24,946 nt of DNA from Elysia marginata (GCA_019649035.1 BMAT01006938.1:155035-179980); one strand, 5' to 3'. Positions 8,902-18,639 are shown, counted from the first letter of the stretch. Notes: generated from the sequence alone by a model not told the origin. Program-made: numbers and translations.

Positions 8902-10002
8902 ATGTTTGGTTGTGCCCACGAGTATCTCTACATGGTCATCATGACGATCCTATTTGTAAAGGTTCAATGCGGTCCTGTCCCTGGGCCGGCTATGCATCTC
9001 TCCTTTGGTACAAGCCCAGGTAGAGGGGGCCAGGTTAGGTCCAACACTGTGAGCTGTACGCTGGACGCCAGCCTAACGAATTTGGACAAAGTCACCGTTC
9101 TGACACTGTACGGATCCAAAGCGTACGGCCAAGCTGGCGAGTTTGACTCTCTGGCGACCATCGACTTATGGTCTCCACAGGCTAGACTGCTCAACACTCT
9201 GGATGCTGCTGCAGGGGTTGAAGCCTTCGGGCAGATCAACAATGTCGACGTGAAAAACTCCCAGTTGACCATCTCATGGGGATATCCGCCGGTAACCTGT
9301 CCCAGGCAATACAAGTGTGTGGCTAACGGATTGGACAGAGAGGGTAGGGTAATGACCATGTCCATAGAAAAGGATACCAAATTGTCCCCTACAACGATCA
9401 CCGACTTGCAAGTTAATGAGAACCAGACTTCAACAGAGCTTGACACTTTTAAAACAGGCCTACAAAACTTGAGCTCCGACGTTGCAGCATTAAAGCAAAC
9501 TGTGAGCTCTTTAGGCAGTCTGATACAAAACCAAACCTCAGGTATTCAACACTTTGAGGAGAGAGTCCTGTCAGAGCTAAAGAACTTGAAACTCGCGTCG
9601 GCTTTGGGCAAGTTTGACTTCTCTGGAGTGTTCGAAGGGAAGTTCTACTTCGTTAGCAAGACTGCCGCTACTTTCGATATCGGAGCGGCTGACTTCCAGT
9701 GTCAAGTGATGGGCGGCCGTTTGCTCGAAATGGAAAGTAAGAAAGAATACGACTTTGTTTTCAATTTCGTCAAAGGTCTGGGCGGTGATAACTTTTTCAC
9801 TGGTGGCAATGATATTCACAAGGAGGGCGAGTGGACCTTCTGGCACAGCGGGAGACCCGTGACTTTCGCCAACTGGCATCGAGGTCAGCCAAATAACAGC
9901 GGAAATAACGAAGACTGTCTAGAGATCAGGATCAGTTTCGCGGCCAGCAACGACTTAGGTTGTAACGCGCAGGCGAAGTTTGTGTGCGAAGCTCCGGCGT
10001 AA
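8902..10002 (+). CDS. secreted Ig-like / C-type lectin protein, CREP-type (VIgL family)
   Basis: The protein has 366 aa in one exon. Residues 1-23 form a signal peptide (hydrophobic YLYMVIMTILFVKV, cleavage probably after C23). Residues about 33-160 are an Ig-like domain of gastropod FREP/CREP type: C52 and C139 are the likely disulphide pair, the closing strand is YKCVANG, and there is an extra C133. Residues about 180-222 form a coiled coil (L187, L190, V194, L197, V201, L204, I208 in a/d positions), the usual spacer for oligomerisation. Residues about 240-363 are a short-form C-type lectin domain with C267, C339, C354, C362, the sugar-site motif QPN (329-331), EDC (337-339) and ND (350-351). 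Sequons occur at N174, N189, N210 and N331. In gastropods such proteins are haemolymph pattern-recognition factors; binding here is inferred. The ATG has A at -3 and two stops (TAATAA) end it. It is richer in G+C than its surroundings. Confidence 0.93.
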   Translation: MFGCAHEYLYMVIMTILFVKVQCGPVPGPAMHLSFGTSPGRGGQVRSNTVSCTLDASLTNLDKVTVLTLYGSKAYGQAGEFDSLATIDLWSPQARLLNTLDAAAGVEAFGQINNVDVKNSQLTISWGYPPVTCPRQYKCVANGLDREGRVMTMSIEKDTKLSPTTITDLQVNENQTSTELDTFKTGLQNLSSDVAALKQTVSSLGSLIQNQTSGIQHFEERVLSELKNLKLASALGKFDFSGVFEGKFYFVSKTAATFDIGAADFQCQVMGGRLLEMESKKEYDFVFNFVKGLGGDNFFTGGNDIHKEGEWTFWHSGRPVTFANWHRGQPNNSGNNEDCLEIRISFAASNDLGCNAQAKFVCEAPA

Positions 10003-10067
10003 TAACGGCGACATGGAGGTGGGATATGGATATTGATACTTGAGCCGAGCTGCGTGAAAAAGGAGAC

Positions 10068-10376
10068 GGTCGGAATTTTGACATGTTGAGTTATTAATAT
10101 TTTTCACAACGTGCATTTGTAAGATAACGAGGCAAATCAGTTACAAGAAGGAAATTTTACAGCTGAGATTTTATTAGTCTCAAAAACTCTATTCTTTGTC
10201 CTTCAAGAGGTTCAAAAAGTTATAAATATAGCTTTTTAAATGTCATAAACTGTTGCATTTTCAAAAGAAAAGAAATGATTCACTGTAATTTGCCTCGATT
10301 TTAAGAGGGAATGAGTCGGGTGTCTCAGTTGTATCCTGTTTTACACAAATCAATTTTCTAAGATTTCAAAAGTAGG
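10068..10376 (+). repeat. lectin-flanking repeat, copy B (3' side)
   Basis: It begins GGAATTTTGACATGTTGA, shares CAAATCAGTTACAAG and GGAAATTTTACAGCTGAG with copy A, carries GGGAATGAGTCGGGTGT near 10307, and ends TCTAAGATTTCAAAAGTA. The next copy follows directly at an offset of about 310 bp. It starts 65 bp after the lectin stop codon, so part of it may be transcribed as 3' UTR. Confidence 0.85.
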
Positions 10377-10715
10377 CGATCAGAATTTTGACATGTTGAT
10401 TTACTAATATTTTTTCAAACGTGCATTTGAAAGACAACAAGAGAAAATCATGTGCACGTTAAACATTTTACACATGAGTTTTAAGTAGTCTTCAAAAATC
10501 TATTCATTGTCCCTCAAGAGGTTGAAACAATTATAAATCTAATTTTCAATGTCTTAACTTGTTGCATTTTGAAAAAAAAATAAAAATACATCTCAAAATG
10601 TCTCGCGTTCAGGGTGAATGAGTCGGATGTCGCAACATTTTCCAGCATGATTGAACGCTGCTAATATTTCAGAGGCTATTCTGTTTTCAACAAGACATTT
10701 TTCTAAGATTTCAAA
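10377..10715 (+). repeat. lectin-flanking repeat, copy C (3' side, tandem to B)
   Basis: It aligns with copy B from GAATTTTGACATGTTGA to TCTAAGATTTCAAAAGTA. It is about 30 bp longer after the GAATGAGTCGG motif (near 10635-10670), a segment also recognisable in copy A as GGACGCTGC. It overlaps the left end of the TIR element at 10599-10879. Confidence 0.85.
10579..10584 (+). terminator. possible polyadenylation signal of the lectin transcript
   Basis: AATAAA about 580 bp after the stop codon, inside repeat copy C. Further AATAAA hexamers lie at 11379-11384 and 11389-11394. None can be preferred from sequence alone in such AT-rich DNA. Confidence 0.2.
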
Positions 10716-10879
10716 AGTATATACAAATATTCTTCATGAACTTATGTTACATGAGGAAAAATATTAATGTTTTTGTGAATTTAAAATATAGAGAAAACGA
10801 AGTAAAATAGACCTTAAATAGTAATTTCTCCAGAAAAGAATTTCGGACTTCTGACTCATTCTGCCTCGATGCGAGACGT
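10599..10879. mobile_element. short TIR element, GAGTCGG family
   Basis: The left end (10599-10632) reads TGTCTCGCGTTCAGG, then GTGAATGAGTCGGATGTC. The right end (10844-10879), on the other strand, reads ACGTCTCGCATCGAGG, then CAGAATGAGTCAGAAGTC, so the inverted repeats match over about 35 bases with few differences. The interior (about 210 bp) has no coding capacity and shares ACAAGACATTTT with the copy at 22274-22506. This is the structure of a non-autonomous DNA element (MITE). No clear target-site duplication was found. Confidence 0.72.
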
Positions 10880-11647
10880 ATAACAAATTATTGGAGTATA
10901 ATTTAAAGTATCTCTAGCTCAAGGTTGGTCATGGCAACATGTGCCTGATTCACCCAGGGTGCCCCACACAGTCTCCTTGCTCTATGCTGTTTGCACTAAG
11001 TTTGTATCCTACTCCCTCTTCCAACAGTTTCTTCCCAGTGCTTCTGTTCGTTTATCATAACCGTTTACTATAATGCGTTTTCAACGGAAACATATATATT
11101 AAATGAACATCATTAAAAGCATAAGTCTTTGCTAAATTAAAAAAAAAAAGAAAAGAAAAATATTACATGGTTTGTAACACATATGAAAAAAAAATTGAGC
11201 CATGTCTCTGCTTAATTGATTATTGGTTTTGTACAATAATTACATTGATATTGGATATATTAATTATTTTGCGTTTTAAAGAAGTAGAAATCGAAATCTA
11301 ATTCCAGACTGCTGTAATTTTTTATGGTTATGTCTCCTGTGCATGAAATACCATTGCTTTATCCAGATACAGCAGCACAATAAACTGAATAAATAATTAT
11401 ATAATTACGCGGAAGATTTGTTTTGATGCTTGCAGAGGTATGTGATGTTAACATAAATAGGGCGATTAAGACATTTAGAGTTTTAAATCATTTGGTTTCC
11501 ATCTCTGTCTATTTTAAAATGCGTGGACTCGGCATATGCTGGAAATGAATTGATTGGAGCTTAGTCTTACTTAGGCGATTAATTTTATAAATAAGATACC
11601 GTGAGTGGTGACGTTTACTAAGATCTTAAGCACTTTATGTTGTAAAG
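10880..11647. other. AT-rich non-coding stretch, no gene seen
   Basis: No coding region or RNA gene was recognised. The stretch has A runs (11138-11160 region) and two AATAAA hexamers near 11380-11394. Confidence 0.55.
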
Positions 11648-11921
11648 CTGCAGTTTTAATGGGGGCCTAGATAGCTCAGTTGGTAGTGGCCTCGATCCGT
11701 GGCCCAGAGGTCGCGGGTTCGAAACACAGCCGAGCACAGTCCGGGCCCCTACTGGTTGGGTCGGTGTCAGTATAATGTGACCGGCTGAGGCTAAGTCATG
11801 GTATCCCCGCTAGTCTCTGGGTGGCAGCCCGTACATTGTCATTGGGACCCAAGCCCTGAGAGCACCTTTGATGTGGAATTGGGCTTGTAAAAATATCCTT
11901 CAATCAATCTGCAGTTTTAAT
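11648..11921 (+). mobile_element. tRNA-derived SINE with perfect 13-bp target duplication
   Basis: CTGCAGTTTTAAT occurs at 11648-11660 and again at 11909-11921, exactly bracketing a body of about 248 bp. The head has A-box-like TAGCTCAGTTGG (11672-11683) and B-box GGTTCGAAAC (11716-11725). The body carries TCAGTATAATGTGACCGG (11767-11784), GTGGCAGCCCG (11821-11831) and TTGTAAA before a CAATCAAT tail, all counterparts of the SINE at 5791-6097. An intact duplication suggests a fairly recent insertion. Mobilisation by a LINE partner is expected from SINE biology. Confidence 0.92.
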
Positions 11922-12157
11922 AAAGAGAGTCGAGTCGAATACTTTGCTCATTGTCTACATTTCCTGAGCAATAAATAATATATAAAATGCTTCATTATGT
12001 AAACAAAACTGTAGACTTTATGCTTAAAAACATTAAAAAATCTGATAAGTAATCCAATGAGCTTATGTTTTAGGCATTTGTTTTTAACAATCAATGTGAA
12101 GTAAAAGAATAGAGCACGGAAATGCATGAAGTTGGGAGGAGTTTAGTATAGCATAAA

Positions 12158-12159
<2 letters not shown>
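11922..12159. other. AT-rich non-coding stretch
   Basis: Nothing recognisable was seen between the SINE and the CT microsatellite. Confidence 0.5.
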
Positions 12160-12199
<40 letters not shown>

Positions 12200-12310
12200 A
12201 TTAGCAGTATAAAAAGACAATCGCAAGCTTTCTTTCTATCTCTACTCTACTCTCTCTCTCTCTCCCTCCCTCTTCATTTCAGAAATTCGCTTTATCCCCC
12301 CCCCTCTCTA
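12160..12310. repeat. CT microsatellite and pyrimidine tract
   Basis: A pure (TC)n run of about 37 bases covers 12160-12196. A second CT-rich block with CTCTCTCTC and CCCTCCCTC follows near 12240-12275, then a C run near 12297-12303. Confidence 0.9.
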
Positions 12311-12999
12311 TCACACAAACCACATACACATTGAGTGGCATATCTTAAAATGAAGACCTTTGGCAATTATTGCTATTCAAAGTATACTACTAGAATTCTG
12401 TAAAAAGTACAAAGAAATTTTTTAACATGGTTGCTTATCACTGCGTTTGTATTCTTTAGAATAAAATCTAAACTGCTGTTAGAAAATGTGAAAAAAAAAT
12501 GATTCACAGTTTCACTCTTTTAAATCGCACGGTGCTGCCAGGGTAACAGCTTCAAGCAAGCATTTTATTGGAAAAGCATTTTCATGAAAAATATTCATGC
12601 TATTCTTAAGTTGATTGTTGCAAGGGTCACAACTTGGCACAAACTTTGTAGCGGTAAGGCATATAATAGTTTAATAGTTTATCCCCCTTTCTTTGTTGCC
12701 ACATATATTAGAAAAATGCATAGCGATGAACAAAGGCCCGCTTATTACTTTCGAGCCGGGGCGCTAATGTGACTTTTTGTGAGGAGTTAGAAGATTAATG
12801 TTTTGTCCATTTTGCAGACAACGAATGTAACAATGTAGACAGTCCTGATTGTTTCACCCTTTCTCTCCTTCCCTTGGCAGAGAGGCAACATTTAAACAAG
12901 AATTAGAAATCTTTTGAATAAAACTAAAAATAAAATAAAAAAAACACGCGAGCGTTTTGGAGGTAAGCTCGATGAGCACGATGAAATAGGAGAAATACA
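12311..12999. other. non-coding stretch before the assembly gap
   Basis: A 62-aa frame at 12584-12772 (+) resembles nothing I recognise. TTTTGGAG followed by GTAAGC near 12955-12966 looks like a splice donor, but no exon leads to it. Confidence 0.5.
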
Positions 13000-13115
13000 N
13001 NNNNNNNNNNNNNNNNNNNNNNNNNNNNNNNNNNNNNNNNNNNNNNNNNNNNNNNNNNNNNNNNNNNNNNNNNNNNNNNNNNNNNNNNNNNNNNNNNNNN
13101 NNNNNNNNNNNNNNN
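13000..13115. other. assembly gap (116 N)
   Basis: All 116 positions are N. The right edge is a 28-base A run, a common place for an assembly or read to break. Reading frames that cross the gap are not evidence for genes. Confidence 0.99.
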
Positions 13116-13120
13116 AAAAA

Positions 13121-13143
<23 letters not shown>
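13116..13143 (+). repeat. poly-A run at the gap edge
   Basis: 28 consecutive A directly follow the N block. It may be an expanded homopolymer, a retroposon tail facing the gap, or a sequencing artefact. Confidence 0.9.
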
Positions 13144-13151
<8 letters not shown>

Positions 13152-13794
13152 TTAAAGACATTGGAGCATGGAATTAATATCAAAATAGAGAGAGAAATGA
13201 TAGCCAGATTCAAAAAGGGCTTGGAAAGTTTAGGAACAATATTAAACAAAAATAAAGTAAAGGAACTCGAGAAAAAAATCAAGTACAATGAGGGAATAAG
13301 ACAGCAGATAGAAATACATCCAGAGACATACAAAATTAGAAACTATGTATATAGAATAGAAAAGAAGACTGCAATCAAATAATCACAAAGGTCAATGAGG
13401 CCAGACACAGTTCGACAGAAGTACAAAAATGGGAGAGCTCAGAGAGACCAATCAAAATGCCCTGTTTCGCCTAATCTGAACATTTTATTATTGATTCTGA
13501 ACCCTTTAGAGTCAAACCAGTTTAAACAAAGGAATGAAAACAACAACAAAAGGTGGAATTTACAAACTATGAACTTTTGTTTCTTTTACTGCTGTAGAAA
13601 AAAAAAGACATACAACATACAAGTTCCCAGGCTTTCTGAGTAAATTTGGCGAAATCAAGAACATAAGTTTTGAGTTAGAGCCTTTTGAGAAAAAAAACAC
13701 TGCTTTGCTTTAACACAAACTTTTTTGTGTTTTCTTAAAAAATATCTTGAGTTAAAGGAAACTTAGAGTTAAAGTTTTCATTTTGTTAGAGGCC
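13144..13794. other. purine-rich stretch, no supported gene
   Basis: The + strand is purine-rich to about 13380 and holds a 73-aa frame (13161-13382) rich in K, E and I. That composition is what an A/G-biased strand yields by chance, and I recognise no domain. A further 82-aa frame at 13395-13643 is equally unsupported. Confidence 0.45.
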
Positions 13795-13810
13795 GTGTAA
13801 TCGATTACAC
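13795..13810. promoter_or_regulatory. perfect 16-bp palindrome with TAATCGATTA core
   Basis: GTGTAATCGATTACAC is its own reverse complement. The TAAT-NN-ATTA arrangement is the known P2-type site for cooperative paired-class homeodomain dimers. There is no adjacent gene in the window, so function is conjecture. Confidence 0.35.
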
Positions 13811-14379
13811 TTAGAAAGCGTTTTAAAACTTAAGTTTATCAAAAGATGAGACGTGTTTAATCCTCTCTTGCTCTCTAAATGTTGTGAAATGAGAAATTCA
13901 AAGTTGAAATTTTACTTCTGTATGTTTTTTTTATTGAATTAGAAGTCTAAAGTGGTGCTGGCTTTCAGTGTAAACAACAAGCGCACAAAATCACGACGAA
14001 TAGAGTGCAATTCTGTATTGACAAAAAATGTACAAAACAAACACCTAAAGCTTGTATTGCTGTAACTTGTTTGCTTTCTTTAAGATGAAAGAAGTGAGCA
14101 ATCTAACTCTAGGTCTAGGCCAACCCTACTCTTATGCCCATTGTCGGTTGGGGGTGACTTTGTCTAGGTTTATGCACGATTCCAGTCAGGAAAAAAATTT
14201 TTTTGCGCGTGCAGTTTAAAATGAGTTTATTGTAGTAAAGTTCAGTGCTCACTTTCTCTATATTTATGTTAAATTGAAAGAACTCAGAATACACAAATTT
14301 TCCACGAAACTTTCATTATATAATGCAATTTTTTACTCACAGAAACTAAGAAAAATTAATTGTTTAAAATAATCGCTAC
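13811..14379. other. AT-rich non-coding stretch
   Basis: No gene or RNA gene was recognised. If the terminus at 14380-14422 belongs to a complete element, its other end should lie here, but I could not find it. Confidence 0.5.
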
Positions 14380-14422
14380 CTTACTATGTAAATTTTACGA
14401 CATCCGACTCATTGGTTTGGAG
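14380..14422 (-). mobile_element. single terminus of a GAGTCGG-family TIR element
   Basis: On the minus strand this reads AAATGTCTCCAAACC, then AATGAGTCGGATGTCGTAAA, matching the ends of the elements at 10599-10879 and 2716-3052. No matching left terminus was found within about 350 bp, so the copy is probably truncated. Confidence 0.6.
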
Positions 14423-17003
14423 ACATTTAGGCTTTCATTAGAAACCACACAGATGAACAGTCTATCTTTGTTGTGAAGAGTTTGTTCTTTCTTTGTTTAT
14501 TCATTTTCAATCACAATATTATTATGCCAGGATTTTACGTCTTACCTCAAATCCCAGCGGAGCCTCCGCCATAGTTCAATCCTGTAGCTGCTTAGTCGTA
14601 TTGACCCAAACAGGGAAGAGGGTATCGAGATCCAAAAGTTCTTTAGGTAGGTACTCAAAACTCAGGGTTTAATTTTATCCAATAAAACACAATTTAACTG
14701 CACTGTTATAGGGAATTTCCTGGGATCTCAAGAAGACCTTGGCGGTTAAGATATTTCTTGGTTGCTTGAAGGCAGTGAAGTTGGTAGATCGTAAGTAAGC
14801 ATTTTTGCGCAATTGATGCTACAATCTCTTCTGAGTTGAAGAATATCAGTCAATTTTGCAACTTGGGCGTGAAGACTTTGCTCCGTTTTCAAGAAAGCTG
14901 TTGCAGTTTAGACAATAATTATTGTAAGATTTAACATAATCAACACCTTGTAATGTAAAACTTGTGATATTCGACCCTCTTGGACTGTTATTAGCTTCAG
15001 AAATATTACCTTAGGATACAGCTATAGAAAACCCAAAGTTACAGCTGTATCAACCTTCCAGTGAATATAATTTACATTTCAGGAGACTGGTAATAATCTA
15101 ATATTAATTTCTGGCTTATAAAAGACGCCTTATAAAATGAAATATAGCTACCTAAACCAGGCGCGTGTTAGAATTATGATGAAATAAGCGTCATTACCCT
15201 GTTACAAACTACTGTTTTTCTACATAGTGGCATAAATTAAAACAATAATCGAAACAAAAATCACTCTCGAATATTTAGCATATTAACCATCTTTGCGCTT
15301 GTTCAGGGGCAATAGATAAATTTGTCTCGGCGGCTTCAATGTGCCTGCGTTACCCTATTTGCTTCACACACTTAATGCATGTAGCGTTTTGGTATTTTTT
15401 ATTATATTATACCAAAAGAAAAAAAAACGAATAAATACAGCAAATATTCCTCGTCCCGATTCGTTTAAATAACAGATGAAATAGCTTAACAGCTGTAGGT
15501 TTTAGATATGCCTAGCGCATTGAACGTTACCAATCAACCGAGCTTATCTTTTGTTTTTGTTAAAATATCCGAGGCTTTATCTTCAAAGGGTCAACATGAT
15601 TTGCGATGATTCAGATATAAATATCGTAAAAAAAATTGAGAAGTTTTCCAATTCTATAGTAAACAGGATTGTCTAGCTTATGCTGTTTTACAACCCTCAC
15701 GCCAGTTGAAATGTTCCATTGTAACGCAAAAAAAAGGTTAAACATATTTTTGTCGAACGAGTCGTTATTTAAAGGAGAACTAACTTGTAAGGTTAAACCA
15801 AACGGACAGATTAAGCCAATTGATCAACGTTATTGTGTAAAAAAACATTCTGCAATTCTTTTTTCGAACACGATTTAAAAAATTCAAACACTTGAAAATC
15901 TTCACGCGTAGCTGAATCAAAACATTTCAAAATTGAAAAAAAAAGTATCACAAATTAGTTTTAGAATGTTCTCAAATACACACTGTCATTTTCAAACAAT
16001 ATTCAGCCCGCTATAAACGAATAGAGAAAGGGTAGTTATTTTCTAGATGGCTGTCCATCATGCGTGAGTAAAGCGTTTCTATTTTACTAGTATACAACCA
16101 AGCTGCGTTGTTTCCATAAGCAACGAAAATGTCAGTTAACTCTCATCTCAAATAACAGTTAAATTTCTTTCCACTTTTTCAAAATTCAAGTTTTTTAATT
16201 TATTCCCTGACTGAAAAAAGAGCGATGACGAAGTTAAATGTCTTGCAACCAGTCCATATGAGTCCTAAGTCGAAACTGGAAGGTAGTCAGGTATTGGTAT
16301 CACAGAAAAGCTTATTTTCTCTACTTTCATATACAACAAACAGAAATGCTCTGTCATGCTTTTGTATGAAGTTATAGCCGTTTGAAGTCGGCAGGCTTAG
16401 GACTTGTGAAATTTCAGAAAGGGGAGAAAACAGCATTAGGCAACTGTAAAGGTATTGAGGCTTTCGCATCAATACCAAATAAAATTAAAAACCTAAAATG
16501 AAATTCGAACATAATTTAGGTGTGGAAACTGTTTAGGAACGATTTTAGCGTCAATATCTAAAATAAAAAAAAATATTTTGACTTCTGAACACCCACTTAG
16601 CTTTAAAAGCCGAAACCTCTAAACTAAGGCTTTCGACACAATGCGAGACACAGTTTTTCATAAGTTGCATTAAGACTTTTATCTAGATTTGCTCTGATAT
16701 TCAAATGTTCACGCAATCTAGAGTCTAGATCTAATATGACTTCGAAGTCGGTAACTAATCTCTGTCTAGATCTAGCACATCTTGACTTAAAACTACGCTA
16801 GTTAAAAACTTTCTGATACACTTTAGTCAGTTGCAAAGGCTGCCACTTGTTGGTATAACTAGGAACGTACTATCCACATACCTTTCTAACTAAGCATACA
16901 CTCACAAAAACTTCTTAACCCTGAACCTGCACGAAAATACAAACAAACTTTAATTGAATATAAGCATAGTGAACCGGTGAAGAGCAGCAATGTTTAAAAA
17001 CTC
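14423..17003. other. long AT-rich non-coding stretch, no gene seen
   Basis: Only short frames occur (69 aa at 15669-15878, 63 aa on the minus strand at 16287-16478) and none is recognisable. TCTAGATCTA-type palindromes recur near 16725 and 16771. A GGGAATTTCC kappa-B-like decamer at 14711-14720 has no gene beside it. No RNA gene was recognised. Confidence 0.55.
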
Positions 17004-17023
17004 CTCTCTCTCTCTCTCTCTCT
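17004..17023. repeat. (CT)n microsatellite
   Basis: A pure CT dinucleotide run of about 20 bases. Confidence 0.9.
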
Positions 17024-17660
17024 AGAATCTTAGAACTAAGGGAGCTCCAAAGGAACAGCGTGTGTTTTTACAGGCAAGAAACGCGAACGGTTACAACCAC
17101 AGCACAGTAGCAATCAACGTAGCTTTATAAAGAAGCCTTTAACGGTGTTTAAGCGCTTCAATTACGATATCTCCGAAAATGTCTACCTTCAAATGAAACA
17201 ATAATTAATAACAATAAAAATCATATATAAACTCATTAGTACATACAATCGATTTCTTATGACAAATTGCAATTGTAAGTATGGAGCCTACACTTGGAAA
17301 TTCGCGGTTCGTTTTTTTAGTGTTGCATGACTGCTTTAAAACAATTGATACTTCGAGAATACCGTTCTTCTTGTTCTTTACGTTTTCCTAGGTGCATAAA
17401 AACAAAACAAGCCATGCTCGTTCACACCCCAAAGGACATTTGTCTAGACAGAGTTAGGTACCAGTTACATAGTTTTATCAATGTTCTATAGAAACAAAAT
17501 GCACAGTCTGCCGTGAAAAAAAAACGTCCTTACCAGCACCTCAAGTCAAGAGCAGTGATGCAAGGAAGGCTACGTTTTTTACCTGAGACTTTGTATGAAA
17601 CAAAAACATAATGTTAACAGACCGGTATGTTAGCCTACATAATTTGACACGGTTAAGACT
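17024..17660. other. AT-rich non-coding stretch
   Basis: No gene, RNA gene or shared repeat was seen. Confidence 0.5.
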
Positions 17661-17733
17661 ATACAAGACTCAGAGAGTAACCAGGAATCGAAATAGGATT
17701 TGAAAGTCGATTGCTCTACCTTCATCTCCTGAA
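17661..17733 (-). mobile_element. possible degenerate tRNA-like SINE head, minus strand
   Basis: On the minus strand GGTAGAGCAATCGACTTTC resembles a tRNA D-arm end and anticodon stem, and TTTCGATTCCTGG resembles a T arm with B box, at about the right spacing. Acceptor pairing is poor and no SINE body was identified. Confidence 0.3.
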
Positions 17734-18639
17734 TTTACAAACTAATCAGAACAACAACAAAAATCTCATTATATCCGTTCTTGGATGGGCGATACCTTGA
17801 TAGGTTACATAACTTCAAACGAAATAGCAAACTTAACTCGCCTGCAGTACGCCCGCTCAACATTCTACGCGCTAAAAATTGCAGGCTGATCATAAAAATA
17901 AACACAAACACCCTTCCTTATCCCTCTGCCTCCTTACCCCTCTTCTCGTCAACAAATTGAATCCTGCAGTCCAGTACAAGAAGTCAAGTCATAGCTTCAG
18001 GGCAAAAAAGAGGCACCGAGCCAAAATCTTGTCACATATTGACGAAGCAGGTAAAAACTGGCTTGTTCAAGTTTTTTTTTTTATGTACTAAGCGGTTATT
18101 TAGTAGATTTCTCATCACTAATCTCAAATCTAGAGTGCTGTATTCAGGGAATAGAAGAAGAAAGACGAAGTGATGAATCGCTACCGCACTTGATTAAGTA
18201 GCAGATTTTCTATCGATGTAACTGCCTGCTAACGTACTCGTGGTTTGCGTTAACCTCAAAAGTAACGATAAAACAACTCTTTTCGTAAAGAAAGGAAAGG
18301 TAAAACTATGGCAGTAAGTTAATTTTTTTTTTATTTTTGAAAAACTTACAAAAAAAATAAAATGACGGAAAAACACAAATATAACCTACACTGCATTTTA
18401 TTCAGGACTGGCAACGTTTCAGAGTTAAACATGCAACAAAAACAATACTTGATAGAGACAGGATATGAAATAAAATTTTCTCTAAATTTGCGCGGGGTTA
18501 GAATAAGAAAGATCGTAAGTCCAAAAAACTGTTTATCAGAAACAGATTTATCGCCAACACGATAAAATGAGGACTGTCTCTTTGTATGGTAGGTATTGAT
18601 TTTCTAAGTTAAAGAAGTTCAAAATGATATATTGCGCGA
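17734..18639. other. AT-rich non-coding stretch, no gene seen
   Basis: Frames of 60-70 aa on both strands overlap and show no domain. Poly-T and poly-A runs lie near 18070 and 18323-18358. Confidence 0.55.

Noticed and set aside
8964-9446. 160-aa minus-strand frame inside the lectin gene
   Set aside because: It is the antisense shadow of the well-supported lectin coding region.
9577-9879. 100-aa minus-strand frame inside the lectin gene
   Set aside because: It is antisense to the C-type lectin domain, whose conserved motifs explain the sequence.
11663-11735. A functional tRNA gene
   Set aside because: The segment is the head of a SINE bounded by exact target duplications.
12854-13333. Minus- and plus-strand frames running through the N gap
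   Set aside because: They are bridged by undetermined residues and poly-A/poly-T, so they carry no evidence.
13161-13382. 73-aa K/E/I-rich frame after the gap
   Set aside because: The composition follows from an A/G-biased strand; no domain or homologue is recognised. A conserved match in a protein search would change this.
14711-14720. NF-kappa-B-like site GGGAATTTCC as a lectin enhancer
   Set aside because: It is a single decamer 4.7 kb past the gene with no supporting cluster; chance is adequate.
16725-16785. TCTAGATCTA palindromes as a regulatory array
   Set aside because: Only two short copies; these look like ordinary low-complexity palindromic motifs and no regular spacing is seen.
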